A DNA stretch of 64,000 bases from Streptomyces sp. CG4 (lineage in GTDB: Bacteria > Actinomycetota > Actinomycetes > Streptomycetales > Streptomycetaceae). Shown piece by piece: positions 12,101-18,691 of this stretch; within the stretch, counting starts at the first letter, position 1, and each line of letters starts with the position of its first letter. The notes under the pieces are model-generated. The model was not told the origin of the DNA and made no database searches. It saw only the letters and a program-made list of their open reading frames with translations. The stretch covers positions 4,774,001 through 4,838,000 of the forward strand of contig NZ_CP163525.1 of NCBI RefSeq assembly GCF_041080655.1, read 5' to 3'. A program made the position numbers and the translations under genes.

Positions 12101-12195
12101 CGCAGGCGTTCCGCCTGGGCGCGGAGGGCCTCGCCCGTCTTCGCGGAGAGCAGCCAGGGTACGGCGGGGAGGTCGGACCCGGCCTGAGGCTGCAC
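3196..12195 (-). CDS. PKS E, C-terminal fragment: AT-DH-KR-ACP of module 8 and complete module 9
   Basis: About 2,999 codons that open in the middle of a KS-AT linker, so this is not a natural gene start. It continues the module-8 KS encoded in another frame just upstream; see the frameshift at 12215. Order: AT (HAFH, malonyl), DH (LADHAVGGTVLFPG), KR (LDD motif, B-type; Tyr in GQGSYAAAN), ACP; then KS, AT (HAFH), DH, KR (LDD; GQGNYAAAN), ACP and a C-terminal docking tail with DDMDTESLISLAYSG. All visible catalytic residues are intact, so both modules should extend with malonyl-CoA and leave a double bond. With two bases restored, PKS E would be one 5,131-residue, three-module protein from 18589 to 3196. 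Confidence 0.9.
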   Translation of the reverse strand: MQPQAGSDLPAVPWLLSAKTGEALRAQAERLRTYVDGDPALLPQDVAYSLATRRTAMDFRAAVVGADREELLAGLAAVAEGRSAAGVVQGSVRGSGRTAFLFSGQGAQRLGMGRELYEAFPVFAEAFDAVLAELDLPLRGVVWGEDAERLSRTEFTQPALFAVEVALFRLVESWGIKPDYLAGHSIGEFAAAHVSGVLSLADAAKLVVARGRLMQALPGGGAMVAVEATEDEVRPLLAEGIGIAAVNGPGSVVVSGLESEAVRIKAYFGAEGRKATRLKVSHAFHSPLMEPMLDGFRAVAREVSYGAPSVPVVSTLTGTVVSGELSDPEYWVRHVREAVRFADAVKVLESEGVTRFLELGPDAVLTAMAQQSAENAAFVPALRRDRPEAAAVLTAAGQLHVRGVAVDWAGVFAGRGAGRVDLPTYAFQRQRYWLDALEYWADAWAGADTGGVTSAGLDRAAHPLLGAVLASPDGDGVVLTGRLSTSSQPWLADHAVGGTVLFPGTGLVELAIAAGDEVGCDQLEELTLEAPLVLPERGGVAVQVVVGTAADDGTRPVHVYARSDDEEQAWTRHATGLLSAGEQAPCFDLAQWPPRGAEALDLTGMYDTLAEAGLEYGPVFQGLTAAWRSGEDVYAEVALPEETSVDGFGVHPALLDAALHATGLLAGGTEATRLPFAWTGVSLHATGAARLRVRLSRRGTEGVALEVADEQGRPVATVGSLVLREVSADQLAAARPAFHEFLFQLDWVRLPEVRSPEAAPDDVVVLRTEAGTDADAVRTAVQRALAELRSAAGRLAVVTRRAVALPGEDVNDLAGAAVWGLVRSAQSVEDPERFVLVDVDEDGDAAVSLALASGESQVVVRGGAVYGARLVRTPVAQADEAQPASVFSAEGMVLVTGATGTLGGLFARHLVTEHGVRRLLLTSRRGEQAPGAGELAAELTALGAEVTVAACDVADRDALAALLEDVDLSGVVHVAGVLDDGVIASLTPERVDKVLRPKVDAALNLHELTAGKNLTAFVLFSSAAGVFGNPGQGSYAAANTFLDALATHRQAQGLPAQSLAWGLWGGGMAGELSQADIDRMNSTGVHALSPEQGLGLFDTAGALPAPAVVPIRLDVKALGAGDGELPELFRSLVRRPARRVVSGTTGTATASALAQRLAGMSPEAQEAEILGLVRDTAAATLGHAGPEAIDPDRAFSELGFDSLTAVEFRNGLGEAVGRRLPATLVFDYPSPTVLARHLAQEVTGTGDDITGAATTVAVTDGDPIVIVGMSCRYPGGVETPEDLWRLVAGGVDAVSEFPTNRGWNIEELYDPNSERPNTSYVKHGGFLHDAGDFDPAFFGISPNEALGMDPQQRLLLETSWEAIERAGIDPATLKGSATGVFAGMMYHDYAANSGTGSVASGRVSYVFGLEGPAVTIDTACSSSLVALHLAVQALRSGECSLALAGGVAVMATPEAFVEFSRQRGLAPDGRCKSFAASTDGTAWGEGVGMLLVERLSDARANGHPVLAIVKGSAVNQDGASNGLTAPNGPAQVRVIRQALANAQLAPDHVDAVEAHGTGTTLGDPIEAQALLATYGKDRPEGRPLWLGSIKSNMGHTQAAAGVSGIIKMVEAIRHGVLPRTLHVDEPTPQVDWSEGDIRLLMESQPWPETGRPRRAGVSSFGISGTNAHVIIEQAPEPEAVEEPVGRALPVVPWVVSAKTGEALRAQAERLRLHLESHPGLGPLDVARSLVCGRTAMDFRAAVVGADREELLAGLAAVAEGRSAAGVVQGSVRGSGRTAFLFSGQGAQRLGMGRELYEAFPVFAEAFDAVLAELDLPLRGVVWGEDAERLSRTEFTQPALFAVEVALFRLVESWGIKPDYLAGHSIGEFAAAHVSGVLSLADAAKLVVARGRLMQALPGGGAMVAVEATEDEVRPLLAEGIGIAAVNGPGSVVVSGLESEAVRIKAYFGAEGRKATRLKVSHAFHSPLMEPMLDGFRAVAREVSYGAPSVPIVSTLTGTVVSGELSDPEYWVRHVREAVRFADAVKVLESEGVTRFLELGPDAVLTAMAQQSVESESPVLAAALRKGRAEVPTLLGTVARLHVSGTTPDWAAVYAGTGARAVDGLPTYAFQRSTYWLDSIVETGTALSEMGIGSSGHVLLGAAVTLADSDGVVLTGRLSTSSQPWLADHAVGGTVLFPGTGLVELAIAAGDEVGCDQLEELTLEAPLVLPERGGIQVQVSVGAPGETGARPVGIHSRAEGDDEPWVRHAAGLLTAVGRQPSFDLAQWPPAGAESVDVEGLYEGLAEAGLEYGPVFQGLTAAWRSGEEIYAEIALPEETSVDGFGVHPALLDACLHAIGLRGGGDDRSARLPFVWTGVSFYASGATRVRLKLAFSGDAVALSVADATGRPVASVEGLVLREISAGQLAAAGSAFYESLFQLDWVRLPEVRSPEAAPDDVVVFRSASGTDAGEVRAAVHRVLAELQSAEGRLVFVTRGAVALPGEDVSDLAGAAVWGLVRSAQSEDPGRFVLVDTDEDGQDTAVSVALASGESQVVVRGTAAYGARLARTPVAVDEGAPVFSAEGMVLVTGATGTLGGLFARHLVTEHGVRRLLLTSRRGEQAPGAGELAAELTALGAEVTVAACDVADREALAGLLEGVDLSAVVHVAGVLDDGVIGSLTPERVDKVLRPKVDAALNLHELTADMNLTAFVLFSSAAGIFGNPGQGNYAAANAFLDGLAAHRKAKGLPAQSLAWGLWGDDAEGMAGELSQADLERMQRTSVHAISAREGLELFDTAGTVPAPALVPIRLDLKALRSAGEDLPALFKGLVRTPARRTAAADGGQASANALKQQLTGLSAEEQEALLLDTVRTHAATILGHAGADAVDPDRAFSELGFDSLSAVEFRNVLNGLSGLRLPPALVFDYPNARALAGHIRVELVPDPGGDGNAGGSGEAEVREVLQTIPLSRLRDAGLLDALLELGGLSDVRTEPDQSDEAWDGSIDDMDTESLISLAYSGEAGDA
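4374..4873. repeat. KR repeat, module 9 copy
   Basis: About 500 bases matching 14414-14924 in module 7, covering the KR cofactor-binding half and the preceding structural subdomain. Confidence 0.8.
6053..7003. repeat. AT-core repeat, module 9 copy
   Basis: Matches the AT copies at about 11090-12035, 16084-16900 and 21136-21872 almost without change, including synonymous positions. Confidence 0.85.
7183..8411. repeat. KS repeat, module 9 copy
   Basis: About 1.23 kb essentially identical to the module-8 KS at about 12216-13446, covering nearly the whole ketosynthase. Confidence 0.87.
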
Positions 12196-13446
12196 GGCCT
12201 CGGGCTCCGGAGCCTTCGATGATCACGTGGGCGTTGGTACCGCTGATACCGAAGGAGGAGACACCCGCCCGGCGGGGACGACCCGTCTCCGGCCAGGGCT
12301 GGGACTCCATCAGCAGGCGGATGTCGCCCTCCGACCAGTCCACCTGCGGCGTCGGCTCATCCACATGCAAAGTCCGGGGCAGAACACCATGACGGATCGC
12401 CTCGACCATCTTGATGATGCCCGAAACCCCCGCCGCCGCCTGGGTATGACCCATATTCGACTTGATCGAACCCAGCCACAACGGCCGGCCCTCCGGACGG
12501 TCCTTCCCGTACGTCGCCAGCAGCGCCTGCGCCTCGATCGGATCACCCAGCGTCGTACCCGTACCATGCGCCTCAACCGCATCCACGTGGTCGGGCGCGA
12601 GCTGGGCATTGGCAAGAGCCTGACGGATGACCCGAACCTGGGCAGGCCCGTTGGGAGCCGTCAGACCATTACTCGCACCGTCCTGATTCACAGCAGAGCC
12701 CTTGACAATCGCCAGGACCGGGTGGCCGTTGGCACGGGCGTCGGAAAGGCGCTCGACAAGCAGCATGCCCACACCCTCACCCCACGCCGTACCGTCCGTC
12801 GACGCGGCGAAAGACTTGCACCGGCCGTCAGGCGCCAGACCCCGCTGCCGGCTGAACTCCACGAACGCCTCCGGCGTCGCCATCACCGCGACACCACCCG
12901 CCAACGCCAGCGAACACTCACCCGACCGCAGCGCCTGCACAGCCAGATGCAACGCCACCAGCGACGACGAACAAGCCGTATCGATCGTGACAGCGGGACC
13001 TTCGAGACCGAAGACGTACGAGACACGGCCGGACGCGACGGAACCGGTGCCGCTGTTCGCGGCATAGTCGTGGTACATCATCCCGGCGAAAACGCCGGTG
13101 GCCGAACCCTTCAACGTGGCCGGGTCAATACCCGCCCGCTCGATCGCCTCCCACGACGTCTCCAACAGCAACCGCTGCTGCGGGTCCATACCCAGCGCCT
13201 CGTTCGGGGAGATACCGAAGAAAGCCGGGTCGAAATCGCCCGCGTCGTGCAGGAAACCACCGTGCTTGACATAACTCGTGTTCGGCCGCTCCGAGTTCGG
13301 GTCGTACAGCTCCTCGATGTTCCAGCCACGGTTCGTCGGGAACTCCGACACCGCATCCACCCCGCCGGCCACCAGCCGCCACAGATCCTCCGGCGTCTCC
13401 ACCCCACCCGGATAACGGCAACTCATGCCCACGATCACGATCGGGT
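11090..13446. repeat. KS-AT repeat, module 8 copy
   Basis: Contains the KS copy shared with 7183-8411 and the AT copy shared with modules 6, 7, 9 and 10. The two-base deletion lies within it. Confidence 0.85.
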
Positions 13447-16400
13447 CGCCGTCGAGGACGGTGGCCTTGGTGGGTGCGGTCGCGGGCGCGTCCGCGTCCT
13501 GCCCGGACAGTTCCTCCAGGATGTGGCGAACCACGTCGACCGGGCTCGGGTAGTCGAAGACAAGAGTGGCGGGCAGCCGAAGGCCGGTGTCGTCGTTGAG
13601 GCCGTTGCGGAGTTCGACGGCGGCGAGGGAGTCGACTCCGAGGTCCCGGAAGGCGCGCTCGGGCTCGATCGCCCGGGCGTCGGCGAAGCCGAGGACGACG
13701 GCCGCCCGGTTGAGGACCAGGTCGAGCACCGCCTGCCGGCGATCTTCCGCCGACAGCGCGGCGAGCCTGTACTTCAGTGTGCTGGTCTCGGTCCTGGCCG
13801 TGCCCGCGCTGCGGCGGCGCCGGGTGCCGGCGGGGACGAGCCCGCGCAGCAGGGCGGGCGCGTCCTCGCCCTGGGAACGCAGCGCGGCCAAGTCGAACTT
13901 GACGGGGACGAGGGTGGGTTCGGTGCTGCGCCGGGCGGCGTTGAAGAGCGCGAGCCCCTCCTCGGGGGTGAGCGCGTGGATGCCGCCCTGGGATATCCGG
14001 CCGCGCACCGCCTCGTCGAGGGTGTCGGCCATGCCCCCGGACCACAGGCCCCAGGCCAGGGACTGCGCGGGCAGCCCCTTCGCCTTGCGGTGGGCGGCGA
14101 GACCGTCGAGGAAGGCGTTGGCCGCCGCGTAGTTGCCCTGCCCCGGATTGCCGAAGACACCGGCCGCGGAGGAGAACAGCACGAAAGCCGTCAGGTTCTT
14201 GCCGGCCGTGAGCTCGTGCAGGTTGAGGGCCGCGTCCACCTTCGGGCGCAGCACCTTGTCCACCCGCTCCGGAGTGAGGGAGGCGATGACGCCGTCGTCC
14301 AGGACACCGGCCACGTGCACCACGCCCGACAGGTCGACGTCCTCAAGGAGCGCGGCAAGCGCGTCGCGGTCGGCGACGTCGCAGGCCGCGACCGTCACCT
14401 CGGCACCCAGCGCGGTCAGCTCCGCAGCCAACTCACCTGCTCCAGGCGCCTGTTCACCACGACGGCTGGTCAACAGCAGACGACGTACACCGTGCTCGGT
14501 GACCAGATGCCGGGCGAACAACCCACCCAGAGTGCCCGTCGCACCCGTCACCAGCACCATGCCCTCAGCCGAGAAGACCGGGGCCCCCTCGTCCACCGCC
14601 ACGGGCGTACGGGCCAGCCGTGCACCGTAGGCGGCCGTGCCACGCACGACGACCTGCGACTCCCCCGACGCGAGCGCCACAGACACGGCGGTGTCCTGAC
14701 CGTCCTCGTCGGTGTCGACCAGCACGAAACGGCCCGGATCCTCGGACTGCGCCGAGCGCACCAGACCCCAGACAGCCGCACCCGCCAGATCCGAGACGTC
14801 CTCACCCGGCAACGCCACCGCACCCCGCGTGACGAACACCAACCGACCCTCAGCCGACTGCAGCTCAGCGAGCACCCGATGCACCGCCGCCCGCACCTCA
14901 CCGGCATCCGTGCCGGAGGCGCTGGTGAAGACGGCGGTGGGCGGCTGCGTCTCGGACGCGACCGCCGGGAGGGGGGCCCACTCGACGTGGTAGAGGGAGT
15001 CGTGGAAACCGGTCCGGGCGGCGGCCAGCTGCTCCTCGGACATGGGCCGCAGCACCAGGGACTCGACCGTGGCCACCGGGCGCCCGCCGGCGTCGGCCAG
15101 GGCGAGGGCGACGCCCGAACCGGTCGGCGTCAGCCGTACCCGTACGGCGGCGGCTCCCGCCGCGTGCAGGGTGACCCCGGACCAGGCAAAGGGAAGCGCG
15201 GCCTGTCCACCGGTCACGCCGGTGAAGCTGACGGCGTGCAGGGCCGCGTCGAGGATGCCGGGGTGCAGGCCCAGCCGCCCCGCGTCCTTGTGCCCCTGCT
15301 CGGGGAGGGCGACCTCCGCGTACACCGTCTCGCCGTCGCGCCAGGCGGCCCTCAGCCCCTGGAACACCGGCCCGTACTGGAGGCCGAGTCCGGTGAGGTC
15401 CGCGTACAGTCCGGCCACGTCGAGGGATTCGGCGCCGGGCGGCGGCCACTGGGTCAGGTCGAAGCGTGCCTGGTCCGCGCCGCGCGCCAGCACACCGGCG
15501 GCGTGCCGGGTCCACGGGGCGTCCTGGGAGGGACGGGAGTGCACGGTCAGCGTACGGGTGCCGGAGCCGTCGGCCGCCCCCACGGCGACCTGCACCTGTA
15601 CGGCACCGCGCTCGGGCAGGGCAAGCGGCGCCTCCAGGGTCAGCTCTTCCAGGACGTCGCAGCCGACCTGGTCTCCGGCGCGTACGGCGAGTTCGACGAA
15701 GCCGGTGCCGGGGAAGAGGACGGTGCCGCCCACCACGTGGTCGGCCAGCCACGGCTGCGCGGAGGTCGACAGCCGGCCGGTCAGCACCACACCGTCCGTG
15801 TCGGCCAGCGTCACCGCAGCACCGAGCAGCGGGTGGTCGGCGGCGTCGAGACCGGCGGAGGCGACGTCACCGGCACCGTTCTCGGGGGTGATCCAGTAGT
15901 GGCCGCGCTGGAAGACGTACGTCGGCAGGTCGACCCGGCCCGCGCCACGCCCGGCGAAGACGCCCGCCCAGTCCACGGCCACGCCGCGCACGTGCAGCTG
16001 TCCGGCGGCCGTGAGCACGGCGGCGGCCTCCGGCCGGTCGCGGCGCAGCGCGGGCACGAAGGCAGCGTTCTCGGCGGACTGCTGCGCCATCGCGGTGAGT
16101 ACGGCGTCCGGGCCCAGCTCGAGGAAGCGGGTGACGCCCTCGGACTCCAGCACCTTGACGGCATCCGCGAAACGAACCGCCTCACGCACATGCCGCACCC
16201 AGTACTCCGGATCGGACAGCTCGCCACTCACCACAGTGCCGGTAAGAGTCGAGACGATCGGCACAGACGGGGCGCCATACGACACCTCCCGCGCCACCGC
16301 ACGGAATCCGTCGAGCATCGGCTCCATCAACGGCGAGTGGAAAGCGTGCGAGACCTTCAGGCGGGTCGCCTTACGACCCTCAGCCCCGAAATACGCCTTG

Positions 16401-18589
16401 ATCCGCACAGCCTCCGACTCGAGACCCGAGACAACCACCGAGCCGGGCCCGTTGACCGCCGCGATACCGATACCCTCGGCCAGCAACGGACGCACCTCGT
16501 CCTCGGTCGCCTCCACGGCCACCATCGCACCGCCCCCCGGCAATGCCTGCATCAACCGGCCACGCGCCACCACCAGCTTCGCCGCGTCCGCCAGGGAGAG
16601 CACCCCGGACACATGCGCGGCCGCGAACTCACCGATCGAATGCCCGGCCAGATAATCGGGCTTGATACCCCACGACTCCACCAGCCGAAACAGCGCCACC
16701 TCGACCGCAAACAGCGCAGGCTGAGTGAACTCAGTACGGCTCAACCGCTCCGCGTCCTCACCCCACACCACACCCCGCAGCGGCAGATCCAGCTCAGCCA
16801 GAACCGCATCGAAGGCCTCCGCGAACACCGGGAACGCCTCATACAGCTCACGCCCCATCCCCAACCGCTGCGCACCCTGCCCCGAGAACAGAAACGCCGT
16901 CAGCCCGTCGGAGACCGTGCCGCGCAGCAGCTCGGAGCGGGTTTCGTCGGCGGCGACGGAAGCGAGGGCCCTGACGGCCGACTCGCGGTCGTCGGCCAGG
17001 ACGACCGCGCGGTGTTCCAGCGCGGCACGAGTGGTCGCGAGGGAGTGGCTCAGATCGAGGGGGCTGAGGTCGGTGCGCTCCGCGACATGGGTGCCGATGC
17101 GCTCGGCCTGGGCGCGCAGGGCGTCGGCGCTGCGGGCGGAGACGAGCCAGGGCAGCGGGGCGCCGGCCGGCCAGGCGGCCGGAGCGGGTGCGGTCGCCTC
17201 GGCCTCGTCCTCGACGGGCTCGGGTACGGGTGCCTCCTCGAGGATGAGGTGGGCGTTGGTACCGCTGACGCCGAACGCCGAGACGGCGGCCCGGCGCGGG
17301 TGCTCGCCGCGGGGCCAGGGGCGAGCGTCGGTGAGGAGTTGGACGTTGCCCGCCCTCCAGTCGACGTGGGTGGAGGGCCGGTCGACGTGCAGGGTGCGCG
17401 GCATGGTCTCGTGCCGCATCGCCATGACCATCTTGATGATGCCGCCGACACCGGCCGCCGCCTGGGCGTGCCCGATGTTCGACTTCAGGGAGCCCAGCCA
17501 CAGCGGACGGTCCTCGGGCCGGCCCTGACCGTAGGTCGCCAGCAGCGCCTGCGCCTCGATCGGATCGCCGAGGGTGGTACCGGTGCCATGGCCCTCGACC
17601 AGGTCGAGCTGGGTGGCGGAGACCCCGGCAGCGCTGAGCGCCTCGCGGATGACACGCTGCTGGGAGGGCCCGTTGGGGGCAGTGAGGCCGTTGCTGGCGC
17701 CGTCCTGGTTGATCGCCGAACCCTTGACGACGGCGAGAACAGGGTGCCCGTTGGCGCGAGCGTCGGAGAGACGCTCCAGTACGAGGATGCCGGCACCCTC
17801 GGCCCAGCCGGTGCCGTCGGCGGCGTCCGCGTACGCCTTGGCACGGCCGTCGGCGGCGAGGCCGCCCTGCCGGGCCATGCCGATGAAGGGGCCGGGTGTG
17901 GACATCACCATGACACCGCCGGCCAGCGCGAGGGTGCACTCGCGTTCGCGCAGCGCCTGGGCGGCGAGGTGAACGGCCACGAGGGAGGAGGAGCAGGCGG
18001 TGTCCACGGTCACCGCGGGGCCCTCCAGGCCGAGGGTGTAGGAGACCCGGCCGGCGATGACGGCGGCCACGGCGGCGGTGCCCATGAAGGGGCCGGCCGC
18101 CTCGGGTGCGGTGTTGAGCCAGTCTCCGTAGTCCTGGAAGCCGGATCCGGCGAAGACCGCCACCTGGCCGCCGCGCACCTTGTCGGCGGGGATGCCCGCC
18201 CGTTCCAGCGCCTCCCAGGACAGTTCCAGCATCAGCCGCTGCTGGGGGTCCATTGCCACGGCCTCGCGCGGCGAGATACCGAAGAAGGCCGGGTCGAACT
18301 CGGCCGCACCATCGATGAAACCGCCGCGGCGCGCGAAGTCGAGGTCGTCGACGGAGTCGAGGTTCCAGCCGCGGTCGGCCGGGAAGGGGCCGACCGCGTC
18401 GACACCGTCGGCCACCAGCCTCCATAGTTCCTCGGGCGAGGTGACTCCGCCCGGGTAGCGGCAGCTCATGGCCACGATCGCGATCGGGTCCTGTTCCCTG
18501 GCCTCGTACTCCCGGAGCCTGCGACGGGTCTGCGCGAGGTCGGCCGTGACTCGCTTGAGATATCCGACGAGCTTCTGGTCGTCAGCCAT
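11957..18589 (-). CDS. PKS E, N-terminal fragment: docking, module 7 and KS of module 8 (frameshifted)
   Basis: The start at 18589 is chosen because GAGG lies 8 bases upstream and the protein then begins with a class-1-type coiled docking segment (YLKRVTADLAQTRRRLRE). Module 7: KS about 36-460 (Cys near 200), AT with HAFH near 750 (malonyl), DH with HVVGGTVLFP near 951 and DAALH near 1112, KR with LDD and Tyr near 1486, ACP with LGVDSL near 1653. The KS of module 8 follows at about 1716-2120 (Cys near 1871). After HVIIE the frame shifts into about 85 residues of Gly/Arg-rich nonsense that ends at 11957. As sequenced, the product would stop after a KS; the rest of the protein is encoded by the next frame. 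The intended gene is almost certainly a single three-module PKS. Confidence 0.88.
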   Translation of the reverse strand: MADDQKLVGYLKRVTADLAQTRRRLREYEAREQDPIAIVAMSCRYPGGVTSPEELWRLVADGVDAVGPFPADRGWNLDSVDDLDFARRGGFIDGAAEFDPAFFGISPREAVAMDPQQRLMLELSWEALERAGIPADKVRGGQVAVFAGSGFQDYGDWLNTAPEAAGPFMGTAAVAAVIAGRVSYTLGLEGPAVTVDTACSSSLVAVHLAAQALRERECTLALAGGVMVMSTPGPFIGMARQGGLAADGRAKAYADAADGTGWAEGAGILVLERLSDARANGHPVLAVVKGSAINQDGASNGLTAPNGPSQQRVIREALSAAGVSATQLDLVEGHGTGTTLGDPIEAQALLATYGQGRPEDRPLWLGSLKSNIGHAQAAAGVGGIIKMVMAMRHETMPRTLHVDRPSTHVDWRAGNVQLLTDARPWPRGEHPRRAAVSAFGVSGTNAHLILEEAPVPEPVEDEAEATAPAPAAWPAGAPLPWLVSARSADALRAQAERIGTHVAERTDLSPLDLSHSLATTRAALEHRAVVLADDRESAVRALASVAADETRSELLRGTVSDGLTAFLFSGQGAQRLGMGRELYEAFPVFAEAFDAVLAELDLPLRGVVWGEDAERLSRTEFTQPALFAVEVALFRLVESWGIKPDYLAGHSIGEFAAAHVSGVLSLADAAKLVVARGRLMQALPGGGAMVAVEATEDEVRPLLAEGIGIAAVNGPGSVVVSGLESEAVRIKAYFGAEGRKATRLKVSHAFHSPLMEPMLDGFRAVAREVSYGAPSVPIVSTLTGTVVSGELSDPEYWVRHVREAVRFADAVKVLESEGVTRFLELGPDAVLTAMAQQSAENAAFVPALRRDRPEAAAVLTAAGQLHVRGVAVDWAGVFAGRGAGRVDLPTYVFQRGHYWITPENGAGDVASAGLDAADHPLLGAAVTLADTDGVVLTGRLSTSAQPWLADHVVGGTVLFPGTGFVELAVRAGDQVGCDVLEELTLEAPLALPERGAVQVQVAVGAADGSGTRTLTVHSRPSQDAPWTRHAAGVLARGADQARFDLTQWPPPGAESLDVAGLYADLTGLGLQYGPVFQGLRAAWRDGETVYAEVALPEQGHKDAGRLGLHPGILDAALHAVSFTGVTGGQAALPFAWSGVTLHAAGAAAVRVRLTPTGSGVALALADAGGRPVATVESLVLRPMSEEQLAAARTGFHDSLYHVEWAPLPAVASETQPPTAVFTSASGTDAGEVRAAVHRVLAELQSAEGRLVFVTRGAVALPGEDVSDLAGAAVWGLVRSAQSEDPGRFVLVDTDEDGQDTAVSVALASGESQVVVRGTAAYGARLARTPVAVDEGAPVFSAEGMVLVTGATGTLGGLFARHLVTEHGVRRLLLTSRRGEQAPGAGELAAELTALGAEVTVAACDVADRDALAALLEDVDLSGVVHVAGVLDDGVIASLTPERVDKVLRPKVDAALNLHELTAGKNLTAFVLFSSAAGVFGNPGQGNYAAANAFLDGLAAHRKAKGLPAQSLAWGLWSGGMADTLDEAVRGRISQGGIHALTPEEGLALFNAARRSTEPTLVPVKFDLAALRSQGEDAPALLRGLVPAGTRRRRSAGTARTETSTLKYRLAALSAEDRRQAVLDLVLNRAAVVLGFADARAIEPERAFRDLGVDSLAAVELRNGLNDDTGLRLPATLVFDYPSPVDVVRHILEELSGQDADAPATAPTKATVLDGDPIVIVGMSCRYPGGVETPEDLWRLVAGGVDAVSEFPTNRGWNIEELYDPNSERPNTSYVKHGGFLHDAGDFDPAFFGISPNEALGMDPQQRLLLETSWEAIERAGIDPATLKGSATGVFAGMMYHDYAANSGTGSVASGRVSYVFGLEGPAVTIDTACSSSLVALHLAVQALRSGECSLALAGGVAVMATPEAFVEFSRQRGLAPDGRCKSFAASTDGTAWGEGVGMLLVERLSDARANGHPVLAIVKGSAVNQDGASNGLTAPNGPAQVRVIRQALANAQLAPDHVDAVEAHGTGTTLGDPIEAQALLATYGKDRPEGRPLWLGSIKSNMGHTQAAAGVSGIIKMVEAIRHGVLPRTLHVDEPTPQVDWSEGDIRLLMESQPWPETGRPRRAGVSSFGISGTNAHVIIEGSGARGRAASGRVRPPRRTLAALREDGRGPPRPGGTPADLRRRRPCPAAAGRRLLPRHPPYGDGLPGCGGGCGSGGAAGGSGGCG
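12211..12220 (-). other. Two-base deletion (frameshift) in the PKS E KS-AT linker
   Basis: The otherwise identical linker copies in module 9 (near 7177) and PKS F (near 1855) read agcctgttcgatg on the + strand. Here the sequence reads agccttcgatg, so two bases (CA or AC on the coding strand) are missing. The intact copies encode HVIIEQAPEPEAV. The loss separates the module-8 KS from its AT. It may be a real mutation or a consensus error inside a long repeat. Confidence 0.9.
14414..14924. repeat. KR repeat, module 7 copy
   Basis: Partner of 4374-4873; identity ends abruptly at the DH-KR linker near 14924, where the codons for the next residues differ completely. Confidence 0.8.
16084..16900. 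repeat. AT-core repeat, module 7 copy
   Basis: Identical or nearly so to the AT cores of modules 6, 8 and 9. Sequence identity stops sharply at about 16900, just before the KS-AT linker, where the modules become clearly different. Confidence 0.85.
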
Positions 18590-18691
18590 CTGTCCGCCTC
18601 GCAACATTCTGTGCAATCCGCATGGTTTCGGTGGCTCCGGGTCTATGAGTCCTGCGTGGTGCGTGTTCGCTGGTGGCGTGGTCCGAGCGGA

